The notes under the pieces are model-generated. The model had not been told where the DNA came from. It did no database searches and was given only the letters and a program-made list of their open reading frames with translations. From contig JAETQH010000024.1 of NCBI GenBank assembly GCA_021770785.1, forward strand, positions 1 through 58,565: 58,565 nt of DNA. Reading direction: 5' to 3'. Source of the DNA: Lachnospiraceae bacterium (GTDB lineage Bacteria > Bacillota > Clostridia > Lachnospirales > Lachnospiraceae). Both the position numbers and the translations under genes were made by a program. The number at the start of each line of letters is the position of its first letter. Positions within the stretch are counted from its first letter, which is position 1. Below are positions 7,966-17,247 of this stretch, one piece after another.

Positions 7966-9048
7966 ATGGCTGTTCTGATAGATAAAGGGATTCTGCTGGC
8001 GTTTGGCGTTTTTCTGGCAGTATGGCAGGGAGGCATGATAGAGCCGGTGGCGGCAACATTGGTTGGTGTCATTGTGGCGGCGCTGGGAAGCTATATTACG
8101 GAGAAAAAGAAAAAGGAACTGCTGGTGGCGGCGGCAGTGGCGTTCTGTTTTTTTATGCCGCCGTTTCTCTGTTTCCTTCCGGTTGTTTTTTACGAATGTG
8201 CAGAGGAGAAATTTTACTGGGGAGCCATCGGCGTACTGCCGTATCTGCTGAAGCCGCAGGAGCTATGGCCGGCTCCGCAGGGGGTGCTCTGGGGGATTGC
8301 TTCTGTCTTAGCGGTCTTTTTGGCAGTGCGGACCGGGCAGAGCCGGCGGCTTGAGAAAAATCTGATTGTGCTGCGGGATAACAGTACGGAGCTGAATTTG
8401 GAGCTGAAACAGAAAAATAAAGATTTGATGGAAAAACAGGATTATGAAATCTCTCTTGCCATCCTGAAAGAGCGGAATCGCATTGCCAGAGAAATTCACG
8501 ACAATGTGGGGCATATGCTGTCACGTTCTATTTTGCAGATGGGGGCGTTGATGGCGGTACACCCCGAAAACCCTCTGCATGAGCAGCTTGCGGGGGTCAG
8601 CGATACCTTGAATCAGGCGATGAACAGTATACGGGAGAGTGTCCACGATTTACATGAGGATTCCATTGATTTAAAGCAGGTGATGTTAGAAACCTTAAAG
8701 CCCTTAGAGGGAGGGTATCAGACGGCATTTGATTATGACATGGGCGCAGAGGTACCGCGGGAAGTCAAATATTGTTTTATTATGATAGTAAAAGAGGCGG
8801 TGTCGAATATTTTAAAGCATTCAAATGCCGCAAAGGTTTCCGTGACACTGCGGGAACACCCCGCCTTTTATCAGTTGTCCGTGGAGGATAACGGAAGGGG
8901 GGGAAAGGAGGAAAAGGGAGAGGGGATTGGACTTATCAATATGCGTGACCGGGTAGAGGCTTTAGAGGGAACTTTCCGGCTGAATGGAGAGCAGGGGTTC
9001 CGTATTTTTGTTTCTGTTCCCAAAAAAGGGCCGACAGATAAAAAATAG
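7966..9048 (+). CDS. NarL-type sensor histidine kinase
   Basis: This membrane sensor kinase should pair with the next gene. Four or five membrane helices fill residues 5-125 with almost no external loop, an intramembrane-sensing style. A short coiled coil (about 130-165) leads to the HisKA_3 motif EIHDNVGHMLSRS, with the phospho-acceptor His near residue 178. A HATPase_c domain follows, with N-box EAVSNILKHSNA and G-boxes DNGRGG and GIGLINMRDRV. The 360 residues look complete. The start is the ATG after a GGGGGTAGGG run. An ABC exporter divergent from the kinase suggests envelope or drug stress sensing. Confidence 0.92.
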   Translation: MAVLIDKGILLAFGVFLAVWQGGMIEPVAATLVGVIVAALGSYITEKKKKELLVAAAVAFCFFMPPFLCFLPVVFYECAEEKFYWGAIGVLPYLLKPQELWPAPQGVLWGIASVLAVFLAVRTGQSRRLEKNLIVLRDNSTELNLELKQKNKDLMEKQDYEISLAILKERNRIAREIHDNVGHMLSRSILQMGALMAVHPENPLHEQLAGVSDTLNQAMNSIRESVHDLHEDSIDLKQVMLETLKPLEGGYQTAFDYDMGAEVPREVKYCFIMIVKEAVSNILKHSNAAKVSVTLREHPAFYQLSVEDNGRGGKEEKGEGIGLINMRDRVEALEGTFRLNGEQGFRIFVSVPKKGPTDKK

Positions 9049-9082
9049 CAGAGCACGGGATGAAAGATACTGGGAGGGGCGA

Positions 9083-9706
9083 ATGAAGGTTTTAGTGGTG
9101 GATGATGACAGTTTAGTAGCGGTTTCTTTAAAGACGATTTTAGAGGCGGGAGGCAGAATGCAGGTGCCTGCCTTAGGGCACAGCGGAAGTGAGGCGGTTG
9201 AACTCTATGAGAGTATCAGACCTGATGTGCTTTTGATGGATATCCGCATGGGGGAGATGAGCGGGCTTGAGGCGGCGGAGAAAATTCTAAAGCGGCATCC
9301 GGAGGCGAAAATCCTTTTCCTTACCACCTTTTCCGATGATGAATATATCGTAAAGGCACTCAATATGGGAGCGAAGGGCTATATTTTAAAGCAGGATTTT
9401 GAGGGGATTGCACCTGCCATTGATGCAGTTTTTGGCGGGCAGAGTGTTTTCGGCGGAGAAATTATGGGAAAAATTCCGGTATTGCTGCAGAATAAAGAGG
9501 AATTTGACTACAGCCAGTACGACATCAATGAGAAAGAGCAGAAAATTATCAAGCTGGTGGCGGAGGGGTTTTGCAACCGGGAAATAGCGGAGCAGCTTTT
9601 CTTAAGTGAGGGAACGGTGCGCAACTACATCAGTGTGATATTGGAAAAGCTGGCGCTGCGTGACAGAACCCAGCTGGCAGTATTCTATTATAAGAATAAA
9701 ATATAA
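9083..9706 (+). CDS. NarL/LuxR-family response regulator
   Basis: Partner of the upstream kinase. It has a receiver domain (residues 1-120) with VDDDS, phospho-acceptor Asp in LLMDIRMGEMSG, Thr in FLTTFSD and Lys in YILKQD. A LuxR-type helix-turn-helix follows (about 145-200, INEKEQKIIKLVAEGFCNREIAEQL). I choose the ATG at 9083, preceded by GGGAGGGG, because a longer reading frame from 8984 would overlap the end of the kinase gene. The product is 207 residues. The palindrome at 7861 is a plausible binding site. Confidence 0.94.
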   Translation: MKVLVVDDDSLVAVSLKTILEAGGRMQVPALGHSGSEAVELYESIRPDVLLMDIRMGEMSGLEAAEKILKRHPEAKILFLTTFSDDEYIVKALNMGAKGYILKQDFEGIAPAIDAVFGGQSVFGGEIMGKIPVLLQNKEEFDYSQYDINEKEQKIIKLVAEGFCNREIAEQLFLSEGTVRNYISVILEKLALRDRTQLAVFYYKNKI

Positions 9707-9749
9707 AATATTGAAAAAATAATAGAAAATGTCGATTAATGGACAAAGG

Positions 9750-9793
9750 GAATGTTCTCGTTGCTTGAGCATTCCTTTGGAATTTATTATAAT
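9750..9793 (+). promoter_or_regulatory. Hairpin and sigma-A promoter before the MMPL gene
   Basis: GGAATG and CATTCC (about 9750-9777) form a hairpin followed by TTT, a likely weak terminator for the regulator gene. Overlapping it, TTGAGC (9765-9770), a 17-base spacer and TATAAT (9788-9793) form a good promoter for the MMPL gene. Confidence 0.55.
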
Positions 9794-9860
9794 GAAAAAA
9801 GAAAAATAAATCAACACAGTGTTAAGAAACAATACAAATGTGCAGAAATGGGGAAAATTT

Positions 9861-12398
9861 ATGAAAGAGGAAAAGAAAGAGGGAAATTTCTGGCTCACCC
9901 TGGCAAGCTTTATTGTGGATAAACGGAAGGCAATCGAGATTTTATTTGTGGTTGCCATTATTTATAGTATTGCATCCGTGAATAAGGTGCAGGTAAATCA
10001 GGACATTACTTCCTATCTTCCGGCGGAGAGTGAAACACGGCGGGGGCTTACAATTATGGAGGAGGAATTTACCACCTACGGCATGGCGCGGGTGATGGTG
10101 GCGAATGTGACTTATGACCGGGCAGAAGAGCTAAGGGAGCAGATTGAGGATGTGCCCGGAGTGAAGTCAGTGGTGTTTGACGACAGTGAGGATCACTACA
10201 GGGGCACCAATGCCCTCTATGATGTGACTGTGGAGGGGGAAGATGAGGACACGGTCAGCATCAGTGCCGTGAAGGAAATAAAAAATGTGCTGAGCAGTGA
10301 GGATGTCTATGTGTCCACTACCATCGGGCAGGTGGAGGAAAGTGCGGAAATGCTCAATCAGGAAATGAGCATTATTCTGGTGCTTGCTGTGGTAGTCATT
10401 GTTGCAGTACTCCTAATAGCAACAAAAACCTATCTGGAAATCCCGGTGCTGCTGATTACCTTTGGTGTGGCGGCGATTTTGAATATGGGAACAAACTACT
10501 GGTTTGGCGAGATATCCTTTGTCACCAATTCCATTGCGGTGGTGCTACAGCTTGCCCTTGCCATCGATTATGCCATTATCCTCTGCGACAGGTATATGGA
10601 AGAGCATGAAATGTTAGACCGGGTGGACGCAGTGAAGGTAGCGCTGTCAAAGGCGATTCCGGAAATCAGCGCCTCATCTTTGACCACGGTTTCCGGGATG
10701 GTGGCGCTTATGCTCATGCAGTTTAAGCTGGGATATGATATGGGTATCGTTCTGGTAAAAGCCATTTTATTGAGTCTGATTTCCGTTTTTTTCCTGATGC
10801 CGGGCATTATTCTGATTTTCGGGAAGGGGATTGATAAGAGCCATCACAAATGTTATGTACCGGAAATTACGTTCGTGGGAAAATTGGCGGCTAAGACAAA
10901 ATATATTGTTCCTCCGGTGTTTCTGGTGGTGGTCATTGCTGCCTTTTTCTTATCCAGCAACTGTCGTTATGCCTTTGATGTAAATTCTGTGGAAAGTGCG
11001 AAGAAAAGCACTTCTAAAATTGCCGCAGAGAAGGTGGAGGAGGTCTTCGGTGCCAGTAATCAGCTGGTGGTCATTGTGCCTCAGGGAAGCTATGAGAAAG
11101 AGAAAAAGCTACTGCAGAAGTTAGAGAGTCTCGACTATGTTACGTCGGCATTGGGGCTTGCCAATCAGGAAATCAATAGCGATTATACACTGACGGATAA
11201 GCTAGGACCAAGGCAGTTTTCCGAGCTGACGGATATGGATGTGGAAATCATACAGGTACTGTATGCAGGGTACGCTTACCAGCAGGAAAAATACGGACCG
11301 ATGATTACCGGAATTGACGATTATGAAGTGCCGCTTATCGACATGTTTTTATTCCTCTATGACCAGTATCAGGAGGGGTATGTACAGTTAGATAAGGAAA
11401 TGGACGAAAGTCTGACAGAATTATATGATACGCTTCATGACGCCCAGCTACAGCTACAGGGAGAAAATTATAGCCGTTTTGTGCTGAGTATTGATAAGCC
11501 CACAGAGGGACAGGAAACCTATGACGCCATGGAGGAAATCAGGGAACTGGGAGAACAGTATTATGGAAAGGGGAAGGTCGTGTTGGCGGGCAATTCCACC
11601 AGCGCCCATGACTTAGAGGAATCCTTTGCCACCGACAATATTATTATCAGTGTCCTGACAGCCCTTTTCGTTATGATAATTTTGTTTTTTACGTTCCAAT
11701 CCGCAGGACTTCCGGTACTGCTGGTATTGACAATTCAGGGAAGTATCTGGATTAACTTTACCATTCCGGCTATTCAGGGACAGAATGTATACTTTATTGC
11801 CTACCTGATTGTTTCGGCAATCCAGATGGGTGCCACCATTGACTATGCCATTGTGATATCCAGTCGTTACATGCAGTTGAAATATGAGATGCCGTTGAAG
11901 GATGCCATTACCACTACTTTAAACCAGGCGTTTCCGACGATTTTTACCTCCGGCTCTATTATGACATGCGCCGGCTTCCTGATTGGAAATATCTCTTCCG
12001 ACGCGACGGTGTCTGCCATGGGGATTGCCTTAGGAAGAGGAACGCTGACCTCCATTATTCTGGTGCTTTTCGTATTGCCGCAGATACTGCTGTTCGGTGA
12101 CTTTATTATTGAAAAGACAGCGCTTGCCATCAAGCTGAAAGGAAATGTCAGAGAGAGCAACGGCCGTGTTCATGTCAGCGGGCATGTGCGGGGGTATGTG
12201 CAGGGTGAGATTGATGCAACTGTGCAGGGTGTATTCCAGGGACAGATGCAGGTTTCCGTAGATACGGTGCTTCCCGGCAGGCAGGGACAGATTGAAGAGA
12301 TAACCGGGGAAAGTCCGAATGCAGTCCGCAGCAGGCAGGAACAGATGGAAGAGACAACAGGCAGTAACACACAGCAGAAGGAGGGAACGCAGGAATGA
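9861..12398 (+). CDS. MMPL/RND family transporter
   Basis: A large inner-membrane exporter of the MMPL/RND superfamily (YdfJ-like). The 845 residues hold two repeats, each with one helix, an extracytoplasmic porter domain (about residues 50-170 and 395-590) and five helices. Each repeat has the expected acidic helix: AIDYAIILCDRY in the first, TIDYAIVISSRY in the second, with the Asp that carries protons in this superfamily. The last 90 residues are hydrophilic, repetitive and Gln/Gly-rich (VSGHVRGYVQGEIDATVQG), an unusual cytoplasmic tail. The start is ATG 9861 after GGGG. A GTG 42 bases upstream is the alternative. The stop overlaps the next gene (ATGA), so the two are coupled. Cargo unknown. 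Confidence 0.9.
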   Translation: MKEEKKEGNFWLTLASFIVDKRKAIEILFVVAIIYSIASVNKVQVNQDITSYLPAESETRRGLTIMEEEFTTYGMARVMVANVTYDRAEELREQIEDVPGVKSVVFDDSEDHYRGTNALYDVTVEGEDEDTVSISAVKEIKNVLSSEDVYVSTTIGQVEESAEMLNQEMSIILVLAVVVIVAVLLIATKTYLEIPVLLITFGVAAILNMGTNYWFGEISFVTNSIAVVLQLALAIDYAIILCDRYMEEHEMLDRVDAVKVALSKAIPEISASSLTTVSGMVALMLMQFKLGYDMGIVLVKAILLSLISVFFLMPGIILIFGKGIDKSHHKCYVPEITFVGKLAAKTKYIVPPVFLVVVIAAFFLSSNCRYAFDVNSVESAKKSTSKIAAEKVEEVFGASNQLVVIVPQGSYEKEKKLLQKLESLDYVTSALGLANQEINSDYTLTDKLGPRQFSELTDMDVEIIQVLYAGYAYQQEKYGPMITGIDDYEVPLIDMFLFLYDQYQEGYVQLDKEMDESLTELYDTLHDAQLQLQGENYSRFVLSIDKPTEGQETYDAMEEIRELGEQYYGKGKVVLAGNSTSAHDLEESFATDNIIISVLTALFVMIILFFTFQSAGLPVLLVLTIQGSIWINFTIPAIQGQNVYFIAYLIVSAIQMGATIDYAIVISSRYMQLKYEMPLKDAITTTLNQAFPTIFTSGSIMTCAGFLIGNISSDATVSAMGIALGRGTLTSIILVLFVLPQILLFGDFIIEKTALAIKLKGNVRESNGRVHVSGHVRGYVQGEIDATVQGVFQGQMQVSVDTVLPGRQGQIEEITGESPNAVRSRQEQMEETTGSNTQQKEGTQE

Positions 12399-15300
12399 AG
12401 AGGAAGAAAATTGAAAAATTTCTAATGGCGTTAGCGCTAAGTACATCTCTTGCAGTCTTTTCTACAGCGGTGTGTTATAGTGCGCAGGCAGCACAGACAG
12501 AAGAAACTGAGGCGGAAAATCAGACCGGCAGAGAGGAAGAAGGCGTCGAAGAGAATGGGCTTGTAGAAATCACAGACATAGCAGATTTTGGGGAGCTGAT
12601 AGAAAATTGTAAATACGATGGCTGGAGCATGGATAAAACCGTCCGCCTGACGGCTGACCTTGACCTTTCCGGTATGGAATTTTCCGGGTTGGGTTATTTC
12701 TGCGGTACCTTTGAGGGAAATAACCACAAAATCGAAAATGTAAACATTGATATAAAAGGCTCCAATTACGGCTTTTTCCGTTATCTTGGGGAGAACGCGG
12801 TGGTGAAAGACCTGCACATCAGCGGAAACCTAGAGCCCACCGGAACCCAGGAAAATATCGGCGGGTTGGTGGGGGTTAATTATGGTATGGTGATGAACTG
12901 CTCCTTTACAGGAAAGGTCAGCGGTCAGAATGCGGTAGGCGGTATTGCAGGAATCAATAAGGGGACAGGGAAAATCATTACCTCCGGCAGTGAGGCGGAA
13001 ATTCTCGCCACTAACTATACCGGAGGCATTGCCGGAAAGAACGAGGGGCTTCTCTCCGGCTGTAGCAGCAAAAGCAGCATTAACACGGAAGAATTAGAGC
13101 CCACCTTAGATTTAGGCGGCGTGGATATCGGCTCTCTGAACCTGACCCAGAATGTGGTGAACCGCAATGATATGGGAGGCATCGCCGGAACCTCAAAGGG
13201 TGTGATTACCGGATGTAAAAATGAGGGAACGGTAGGTTATAACCACACGGGCTACAATGTGGGGGGGATTGCCGGAAGCCAGAGTGGCGTGATTTTAACC
13301 TCCGTCAATGAGGGGGAAATTTACGGCAGGAAAGATGTAGGCGGAATCGTAGGGCAGGCAGAGCCTTATATTGAGTCTGAGTATTTAGAGGATAAGGTAA
13401 CGGAGACAAAGGAAGATTTAAATCGTTTAAATCAGACGATACAGGGGATTTCCTCGGCGGTCAGCTCCATGTCCAGCAAGAGTAAAAGTTATATCAACAG
13501 TCTGACCGACCAGTATACAGCGTCTATGCAAAGCCTTTCGGGAAATATAGACGCACTTTCGGATTCCGTGGGACAGGAGTATCCACAGGCGCAGGAGTAT
13601 TTAAACAATATTAACAGCGCATTAGACAGAATTGAGCAGTTGATGAATGCGGAGGGACCACTGTCGGAGGAGCAGGTAAATGCCATGATTGCGGATTTGG
13701 GAGTGATAAGTACCAACCTTTCCTACATCCAGAGCTTTTTGCCGGAGGCAGGGCAGTCTGCTCAGGAAGTGATTGACAGTATCACGGCACAGATACAGTC
13801 GGGAGAACTGCAAAGCAACGTGGGTGACATAGTAAATACCTTGGATTTACAGATACAGTCGCTGCAAAACCAGCTGGGCGTTGCCGGACAGACGGCAGGG
13901 AGTGTCAACGATGAGTTTGGCATTATCAATGAGAATGCCGGAAACCTCAACGGAAGTTTCGATTCCTCCGGGCAGGCAGCGGGAAATCTGGTGGACGGCA
14001 TCTCCGGTCAGATGGCGGATACTAAGGCGCAGGAAGACATTAAGGGATTGGTGGATACCATTGATTCCGGTGTACAGTCCATTGTGGGCGGAATAGGCAG
14101 TGCATCCAATCAGCTGAATGAGTTAGCGGGAAATGCCAGTGACGATATGGGGGTAATTCTAGGGGACGAGGAATACATTGAGGATATCTCTTCTCTTGAA
14201 ACTGCCGAAAATACCGACGGCGTAGTCAGCGGTTGTGTCAATCGGGGAGACATTAACGGAGACTTAAATGTGGGCGGCATTGCCGGAACCATGAATGTGG
14301 AATATGACGCAGATCCGGAATTTGATTTGGATTTGACGGAAACCACTGACATTACGCTCCGCTCTAAAGTAAACGGTGTGTTGATTCATAATATTAATTA
14401 CGGAGAGGTGACGGCGAAAAAAAATTGCGCCGGAGGTATTGTGGGATTGCAGGAGTTAGGCTTTGTCTATGACGGAGAGGGCTACGGCGCGGTCAGCTCC
14501 GATTCCGGAAGCTATTTAGGCGGTATTGCGGGAAAAAGCTCCGCCACGATACAAAAAGGATATACCATGTGCAACGTCTCCGGTATTGATTATGTGGGCG
14601 GCATTGTGGGAAGCGGTTCTGTGATTAAGGAAAGCGTTAGTGTGTCCTGCATTGAGGCGACCGGTGAGGGAAAGGGCAGCATTGCCGGAAGAATGAGGGA
14701 AGACGGAAGCGGCAGCGGAAACTTCTTTGTCAGCGACGGAACTCAAGGTGTGGATGATATTAGCTACCTGGGAGTGGCAGAAAAAGTCACTTATGAGGAA
14801 GTGATGGTGATGGAGGGCATTCCCTCCGGTTTCAATCAGGTGAATATTACCTTTGAGACGGAGGACGGTGTCCTTGCGGAGAGGAAAGTGGCTTATGGCG
14901 GGAGTATTGCCCCTTCGGAGCTGCCGGAGGTTCCGGAAAAAGAGGGCTGCTATGTGGAGTGGCAGGAGACGGAGAAGTTAGAAAAAATTACGAAAAATAC
15001 AATGGTTCGTGCGGAATATGTGGACTGGACGGAAAGCGTGGCGTCAAAGGAGTGTCTGGAGGATGGAAAACCGGTATTCTTAGCGGCGGGAGAGTTCTAC
15101 GGGGACACGGAGCTTTTATTGGAAGAGGCGAAGGCTCCGGAAAATCTCGAGAAGGATGAGCAGGCAGCCTATGCCTATACATGGAAGCTGCAAAGCGGGC
15201 GGGAAAAGGAGTTTGAGAAGCTGGAGCTTCATGCAGTGCTGCCGGAGGAGACGGAAAATGCAAAACTTCTGGTAGAACAGGACGGCACATGGGTGGAAAT

Positions 15301-15514
15301 CGAAGCGAAGGAGGACGGACGTTATCTTGTAGCGGAGGTGGCTTACGGCGCTGCCATTGCCCTTGTCACTATGCCGGAAAAGAACACTCTTTTCCTATGG
15401 ATTGCGGGCAGCTTGATAATTCTTCTGGCAATTTTCTTTGTTTGGCACTATCATAAGCGTAAAAAACAGAAAGAGCCGCAGGAGATTTTCAAACCCAAAA
15501 AGAAGAAAAAATAA
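12395..15514 (+). CDS. GLUG-repeat surface protein with C-terminal membrane anchor
   Basis: The product is 1039 residues. It has a signal peptide (1-34, ending near AQAA), GLUG-type repeats of the IGGLVGVNYG / VGGIAGINKG / VGGIAGSQSG kind (about 150-325), an Asn/Gln/Ser-rich helical coiled-coil stretch (about 328-585) and a second GLUG block (about 625-762). A Listeria-Bacteroides (InlB/Flg_new) type repeat follows (about 813-878), then a membrane helix (997-1020) and a Lys-rich cytoplasmic end. It should sit on the cell surface, anchored in the membrane. It overlaps the MMPL gene by four bases, so it is probably a periplasmic-space or surface partner of that exporter. That partnership is inference. 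Confidence 0.83.
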   Translation: MKRKKIEKFLMALALSTSLAVFSTAVCYSAQAAQTEETEAENQTGREEEGVEENGLVEITDIADFGELIENCKYDGWSMDKTVRLTADLDLSGMEFSGLGYFCGTFEGNNHKIENVNIDIKGSNYGFFRYLGENAVVKDLHISGNLEPTGTQENIGGLVGVNYGMVMNCSFTGKVSGQNAVGGIAGINKGTGKIITSGSEAEILATNYTGGIAGKNEGLLSGCSSKSSINTEELEPTLDLGGVDIGSLNLTQNVVNRNDMGGIAGTSKGVITGCKNEGTVGYNHTGYNVGGIAGSQSGVILTSVNEGEIYGRKDVGGIVGQAEPYIESEYLEDKVTETKEDLNRLNQTIQGISSAVSSMSSKSKSYINSLTDQYTASMQSLSGNIDALSDSVGQEYPQAQEYLNNINSALDRIEQLMNAEGPLSEEQVNAMIADLGVISTNLSYIQSFLPEAGQSAQEVIDSITAQIQSGELQSNVGDIVNTLDLQIQSLQNQLGVAGQTAGSVNDEFGIINENAGNLNGSFDSSGQAAGNLVDGISGQMADTKAQEDIKGLVDTIDSGVQSIVGGIGSASNQLNELAGNASDDMGVILGDEEYIEDISSLETAENTDGVVSGCVNRGDINGDLNVGGIAGTMNVEYDADPEFDLDLTETTDITLRSKVNGVLIHNINYGEVTAKKNCAGGIVGLQELGFVYDGEGYGAVSSDSGSYLGGIAGKSSATIQKGYTMCNVSGIDYVGGIVGSGSVIKESVSVSCIEATGEGKGSIAGRMREDGSGSGNFFVSDGTQGVDDISYLGVAEKVTYEEVMVMEGIPSGFNQVNITFETEDGVLAERKVAYGGSIAPSELPEVPEKEGCYVEWQETEKLEKITKNTMVRAEYVDWTESVASKECLEDGKPVFLAAGEFYGDTELLLEEAKAPENLEKDEQAAYAYTWKLQSGREKEFEKLELHAVLPEETENAKLLVEQDGTWVEIEAKEDGRYLVAEVAYGAAIALVTMPEKNTLFLWIAGSLIILLAIFFVWHYHKRKKQKEPQEIFKPKKKKK

Positions 15515-15535
15515 ACGGCGGTAACAGGGAGTATT

Positions 15536-16312
15536 ATGATATTTGAGACACATGCACATTATGACGATGACAGATTTGACGGGGACAGGGACACTCTTCT
15601 TGCCTCTATGCCGGAAAGAGGAATCAAAAGAATTATCAATGTGGGGGCATCCATTGCCTCCACAAAGACTACGCTGGCGCTGACAGAAAAATACGATTTT
15701 GTCTATGCCGCGGTGGGGGTTCATCCTAGCGATGTCGGAGATTTGAACGAGGAGACCTATCAATGGCTGAGAGAACAGGCGGCATGGGAGAAAACCGCAG
15801 CCATAGGGGAAATCGGCTTAGATTATTACTGGGAGAAGGAGCCAGAGGTACAGGAGCGGCAACGGTACTGGATGAAACGTCAGTTAGAACTGGCAAGGGA
15901 AACCGGACTTCCGGTGATTATCCATTCCAGAGATGCGGCAGCTGATACCATGGAGGTTATGCGGCAGGCACATGCGGAGGAAATTCCGGGAGTGATTCAT
16001 TGCTATTCCTACTCTAAGGAGCTGGCACAGGAATTTGTGAAAATGGGGTATTGCATCGGCGTTGGTGGTGTTGTCACCTTTAAAAATGCAAAGAAACTAA
16101 AGGAGACGGTGGAAGCCCTTCCCTTAGAGAGGATTCTGTTGGAAACGGACTGTCCCTATATGGCACCGGAACCCCACCGGGGAGAGCGGAATGATTCTTC
16201 CTACATTCCCCTGGTGGCGGCAAAGATTGCGGAGCTAAAGGGTGTTACGCCGGAAGAGGTGGAGCGCATTACGGAGGAGAACGCCAGAAAATTATTTTCT
16301 AAAGTCCGATAG
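15536..16312 (+). CDS. tatD: TatD family metal-dependent hydrolase (DNase)
   Basis: A TIM-barrel amidohydrolase; family members are 3'-5' DNases. Metal ligands are visible: HxH in ETHAHYDD (His5/His7), Glu in AIGEIGLDY, His in VIIHSRDA, His in VIHCYS and Asp in LLETDCPYMAPEPHRG. At 258 residues it is full length. GGGAG lies about 5 bases before the ATG. It follows the surface protein by 21 bases and may be read on the same transcript. In many Firmicutes tatD sits beside metG and rsmA; here all three are scattered over 21 kb. Confidence 0.96.
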   Translation: MIFETHAHYDDDRFDGDRDTLLASMPERGIKRIINVGASIASTKTTLALTEKYDFVYAAVGVHPSDVGDLNEETYQWLREQAAWEKTAAIGEIGLDYYWEKEPEVQERQRYWMKRQLELARETGLPVIIHSRDAAADTMEVMRQAHAEEIPGVIHCYSYSKELAQEFVKMGYCIGVGGVVTFKNAKKLKETVEALPLERILLETDCPYMAPEPHRGERNDSSYIPLVAAKIAELKGVTPEEVERITEENARKLFSKVR

Positions 16313-16391
16313 CATTTGAGGGGAAACACCATTTTTGCTTGGAACGGGGCAAATTTGAAAGAAGTAAAAAGCCCGGATGTCCTTGCTTATC

Positions 16392-17225
16392 TCACAGCTT
16401 CCCACGCAGTTCCACGGTATCGCCCCAGAAGCGTTTGGGAATATTCTGGGACTGTAGTTTTGGGTTGATACGGGCTTTGATGGCAATGCTTTCAAAAAAG
16501 GTCTGCCACAGGGAGCGGTATTTCTGCTCTTTTTGGGAGTAGTGGTCTAAGATATCCTGATTTAAGTCGGAGGCATCCACTAACATAAAGTTTTTCCCGG
16601 CGGAGTGGACGGCGGCAGTCCGGCGGTTTTCATCATAAATCATAAAGTTCTCCTGAGGAAGGCGGTCGGTAAAATGCTCTGCTAAGAATGGCAGGGCATT
16701 ATTTTTTGGGTGAATGGTGGCAAACAGCACGCCGTTTTCTAATTCGCTGAACCGGAGAAAACCCGAGAGATGGTGGGACTCCCCCTCGGTTGCCCGGGAG
16801 AGGGTAAAAACACGGTGGACATAAGGGTTTGCCAGATCGTTTAGCACCCCCGCCCCTAAGGGTGAGGATAGGGCATAGACCACGGTTTGATAGGCGGCAT
16901 CCGCCTTATCGGGTGCGCTTTTGCCCTCCGGAGCAATGGCAAGAATGGCGTTTAAAAGCGTATCATAAAATTCCGAGCCTAATCGTTTTAAAATGGTTTT
17001 TGCCACTTTGTCAGATTTCTCTTCGGCTTCCTCTACAGGAAGGTATTCGCAGAAAAGGGAATAATTTTCCGGTTCACGGCACAGCAGGGCGATATCTGCA
17101 TGAGAGCAGAGGGCTGCCGTTTCACCGGATTGAAATTTCCGGTTCTGTTTTATTTTAAAGTCCCAGGCGTCGTAAATGCCGCTTAAGATGCCGCTTGGAC
17201 TGTCATTGCAGATAAAGGTATACAT
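16392..17225 (-). CDS. DUF4130 / TIGR03915 DNA-metabolism protein
   Basis: This family is found next to the radical-SAM protein encoded just upstream, and it carries a uracil-DNA-glycosylase-like C-terminal region in related proteins. Seen here: the MYTFICNDSPSGILSGIYDAWD start, the HLSGFLRFSELENGVLFATIHPKNNALPFLAEHF block and an RLPQENFMIYDENRRTAAVH block, all typical. The start at 17225 is set by these conserved first residues; the frame is open upstream but does not match the family. The product is 277 residues. It lies 22 bases after the radical-SAM gene in one operon under LexA-like sites, so a DNA-repair role is likely. Confidence 0.86.
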   Translation of the reverse strand: MYTFICNDSPSGILSGIYDAWDFKIKQNRKFQSGETAALCSHADIALLCREPENYSLFCEYLPVEEAEEKSDKVAKTILKRLGSEFYDTLLNAILAIAPEGKSAPDKADAAYQTVVYALSSPLGAGVLNDLANPYVHRVFTLSRATEGESHHLSGFLRFSELENGVLFATIHPKNNALPFLAEHFTDRLPQENFMIYDENRRTAAVHSAGKNFMLVDASDLNQDILDHYSQKEQKYRSLWQTFFESIAIKARINPKLQSQNIPKRFWGDTVELRGKL

Positions 17226-17247
17226 AGCTGCCTCCGGGGGTGATATT

